Of a DNA stretch of 6,464 nucleotides, positions 5,948 through 6,464 are shown piece after piece. The translations under genes and the position numbers were made by a program. The notes beneath the pieces were generated by a model. That model made no database searches. It was not told the origin of the DNA and saw nothing but the letters and a program-made list of their open reading frames with translations. The DNA lies in contig JAUPWC010000400.1 in the NCBI GenBank assembly GCA_030916665.1, positions 1 through 6,464 on the forward strand, in the 5' to 3' direction. Source of the DNA: Verrucomicrobiota bacterium. Lineage in GTDB: Bacteria > Verrucomicrobiota > Verrucomicrobiia > Opitutales > Opitutaceae. The first letter of the stretch is position 1, and the number at the start of each line of letters is the position of its first letter.

Positions 5948-5974
5948 CTTATACGACCTGAATCTAGGTCACAA
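5948..5974 (-). promoter_or_regulatory. Candidate kinase promoter with a palindromic site in its spacer
   Basis: On the minus strand, TTGTGA (5969-5974) and TATAAG (5948-5953) resemble -35 and -10 boxes with a short 15-base spacing. TATAAG matches the -10 consensus at five of six bases. The spacer overlaps the inverted repeat GACCTgaatctAGGTC (5955-5970), a shape typical of a dimer-binding operator. Initiation near 5941 would leave a leader of about 14 bases to the GTG or 32 to the ATG at 5909. The call is speculative. Confidence 0.3.
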
Positions 5975-6163
5975 AGACGGGAAGGGGGCTGCCAAGCGTG
6001 TTGTGCGCCAGAGTCGAAACGGGAGCCGGGGCGCCCTCGCGCCGATGGACATAACCCAATACCCACAATGGAGTCCGGGACTGGTTTTCGAAGGATCATC
6101 CGACGCAGCAGGTTTCGCCCAAGTTTTTCATTATTCGCTACTAATACCGGGGCTTGCCGAGTC

Positions 6164-6183
6164 ATCGCCCCGACGGGGTCGAT
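6164..6183 (-). terminator. GC-rich hairpin just past the tRNA-Val 3' end
   Basis: ATCG-CCCC (6164-6171) pairs with GGGG-CGAT (6175-6178 and 6180-6183), with one bulged base and a 3-base loop, three bases beyond the encoded CCA. It is well placed to end the tRNA transcript or protect its 3' end before processing. No T-run follows, so intrinsic termination is uncertain. Confidence 0.35.
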
Positions 6184-6186
6184 GAA

Positions 6187-6263
6187 TGGTGGACCTTACT
6201 GGACTCGAACCAGTGACCTTTTCGATGTCAACGAAACGCTCTAACCAACTGAGCTAAAGGTCC
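6187..6263 (-). tRNA. tRNA-Val (anticodon GAC), CCA encoded
   Basis: A complete 77-base cloverleaf on the minus strand. The acceptor stem is GGACCTT with AAGGTCC (7 bp, perfect). The D arm is GCTC-AGTTGGTTA-GAGC. The anticodon stem TTTCG/CGAAA has loop TTGACAT, giving anticodon GAC at positions 34-36, which reads GUC and GUU valine codons. The T arm is ACTGG-TTCGAGT-CCAGT, with A as discriminator and a genomically encoded CCA. The D and anticodon loops look like those of other bacterial tRNA-Val(GAC). The 141 bases separating it from the divergent recN must hold its promoter, but I see no strong box pair there. Confidence 0.97.
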
Positions 6264-6404
6264 CCAGAGGGGCAGGAGTGAAAGATTCGGCGGAGGTGGT
6301 GCAAGGATAATTCAGGACCGGTTGCAAATCATGTCAGGAGAGTGGGTCCGGGCATGCCGCGGCGCTTGAATCCGCGTTACTTCGTGTCCATTCGTGCTTT
6401 CACA
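6264..6404. other. Divergent spacer between tRNA-Val and recN
   Basis: Both the tRNA (leftward) and recN (rightward) must be promoted from these 141 bases. For recN, GATAAT on the plus strand near 6307-6312 resembles a -10 box but has no matching -35. For the tRNA, TTGCAC on the minus strand near 6299-6304 resembles a -35 without a clear -10. I see no inverted repeat of the GAAC-N4-GTTC or CTGT-N8-ACAG kind that would mark a LexA site. The last 35 bases are a diverged dispersed repeat. Confidence 0.4.
6369..6396 (-). repeat. Diverged dispersed-repeat fragment just before recN
   Basis: Read on the minus strand this is CACGAATGGACACGAAG followed by TAACGCGGATT. It aligns with 1734-1760 (CACAGATG, ATACGGATG, ACAGGGGATT) over almost its whole length with a few mismatches and gaps. 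On the plus strand it contains TTCGTG twice (6381-6386 and 6391-6396), ten bases apart, ending nine bases before the recN ATG. Confidence 0.4.
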
Positions 6405-6464
6405 ATGCTCCAATCCCTCCGCATCCGCAACCTGGCTCTCCTCGACGAGGTGGAGCTGGATTTC
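6405..6464 (+). CDS. recN: DNA repair protein RecN, first 20 codons
   Basis: RecN is an SMC-like ATPase that helps repair double-strand breaks, usually 550-570 residues long. Only the first 20 residues fall in the window, but IRNLALLDEVELDF (7-20) closely fits the conserved RecN opening, in which IRNFALI-D-LELEF forms the first strands before the Walker A motif. Walker A itself is outside the window. The ATG at 6405-6407 fits the family start exactly (M-L-x-x-L-x-I-R-N), without a visible Shine-Dalgarno sequence. It is the only gene on the plus strand and is divergent from tRNA-Val. Related ABC/SMC proteins (RecF, SbcC) have similar openings but not this exact pattern. Confidence 0.83.
   Translation, partial: MLQSLRIRNLALLDEVELDF

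Larger units (their letters stand above)
5928..6186. other. Spacer between tRNA-Val and the histidine kinase gene
   Basis: No convincing gene: open frames on both strands (5920-6165 minus, 6003-6185 plus) lack family-like patterns and start signals. It holds a weak promoter candidate for the kinase (5948-5974), a small GC-rich hairpin (GGCGC 6030-6034 with GCGCC 6039-6043) and a stronger hairpin next to the tRNA 3' end (6164-6183). The composition is mixed, with an AT-richer stretch at 6121-6150. Confidence 0.5.

Noticed and set aside
6024..6110. Possible riboswitch in the kinase upstream region
   Set aside because: Only one short hairpin is visible; no conserved core of a known riboswitch class could be recognised.
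5920..6165. An 81-codon minus-strand frame upstream of the kinase
   Set aside because: No start signal and no familiar pattern; it overlaps the likely promoter and the kinase start.

Overview
The window reads as a chromosomal segment of a GC-rich bacterium, most likely a verrucomicrobium of the Opitutaceae type. This placement is an inference. It rests on the GC-rich genes, the GTG/TTG starts without Shine-Dalgarno sequences, a GxxExxR-family gene embedded in GCCACAAAA-type repeats, and a pyrR-pyrB-pyrC order with a Bacillus-like PyrB and no pyrI. I could not test it against a database.

Except for the recN start at the far right, every gene lies on the minus strand, so transcription runs from right to left. 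In that order: tRNA-Val(GAC) (6187-6263); a 259-base spacer with a weak promoter candidate and small hairpins; a six-pass membrane hybrid histidine kinase with a C-terminal receiver domain (4041-5927); a 78-base nested palindrome (3950-4027); then the pyrimidine genes pyrR (3314-3871, or from 3949), pyrB (2323-3270) and pyrC (436-1722). PyrB makes carbamoyl-aspartate and PyrC closes it to dihydroorotate, two consecutive steps of de novo UMP synthesis. PyrR is the expected uracil/UMP-responsive regulator of the operon.

Between pyrB and pyrC sits a foreign-looking cassette. It holds a small PD-(D/E)xK-like GxxExxR gene (1819-2205) bounded by a 28-base inverted repeat that matches at 27 positions (1762-1789 and 2281-2308). 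Its left repeat supplies the U-tract of a terminator-like hairpin that could separate pyrC expression from pyrBR. Downstream of pyrC, the window's left edge cuts an open reading frame (389 to 1) that begins with a RelE/ParE-like domain and runs on into a Pro/Thr-rich linker.

At the right edge, on the plus strand, the first 20 codons of recN (6405-6464) are present, divergent from the tRNA. Fragments of a dispersed CACGGATG-like repeat occur both upstream of pyrC and just before recN. I found no CRISPR array, transposase, rRNA or origin.
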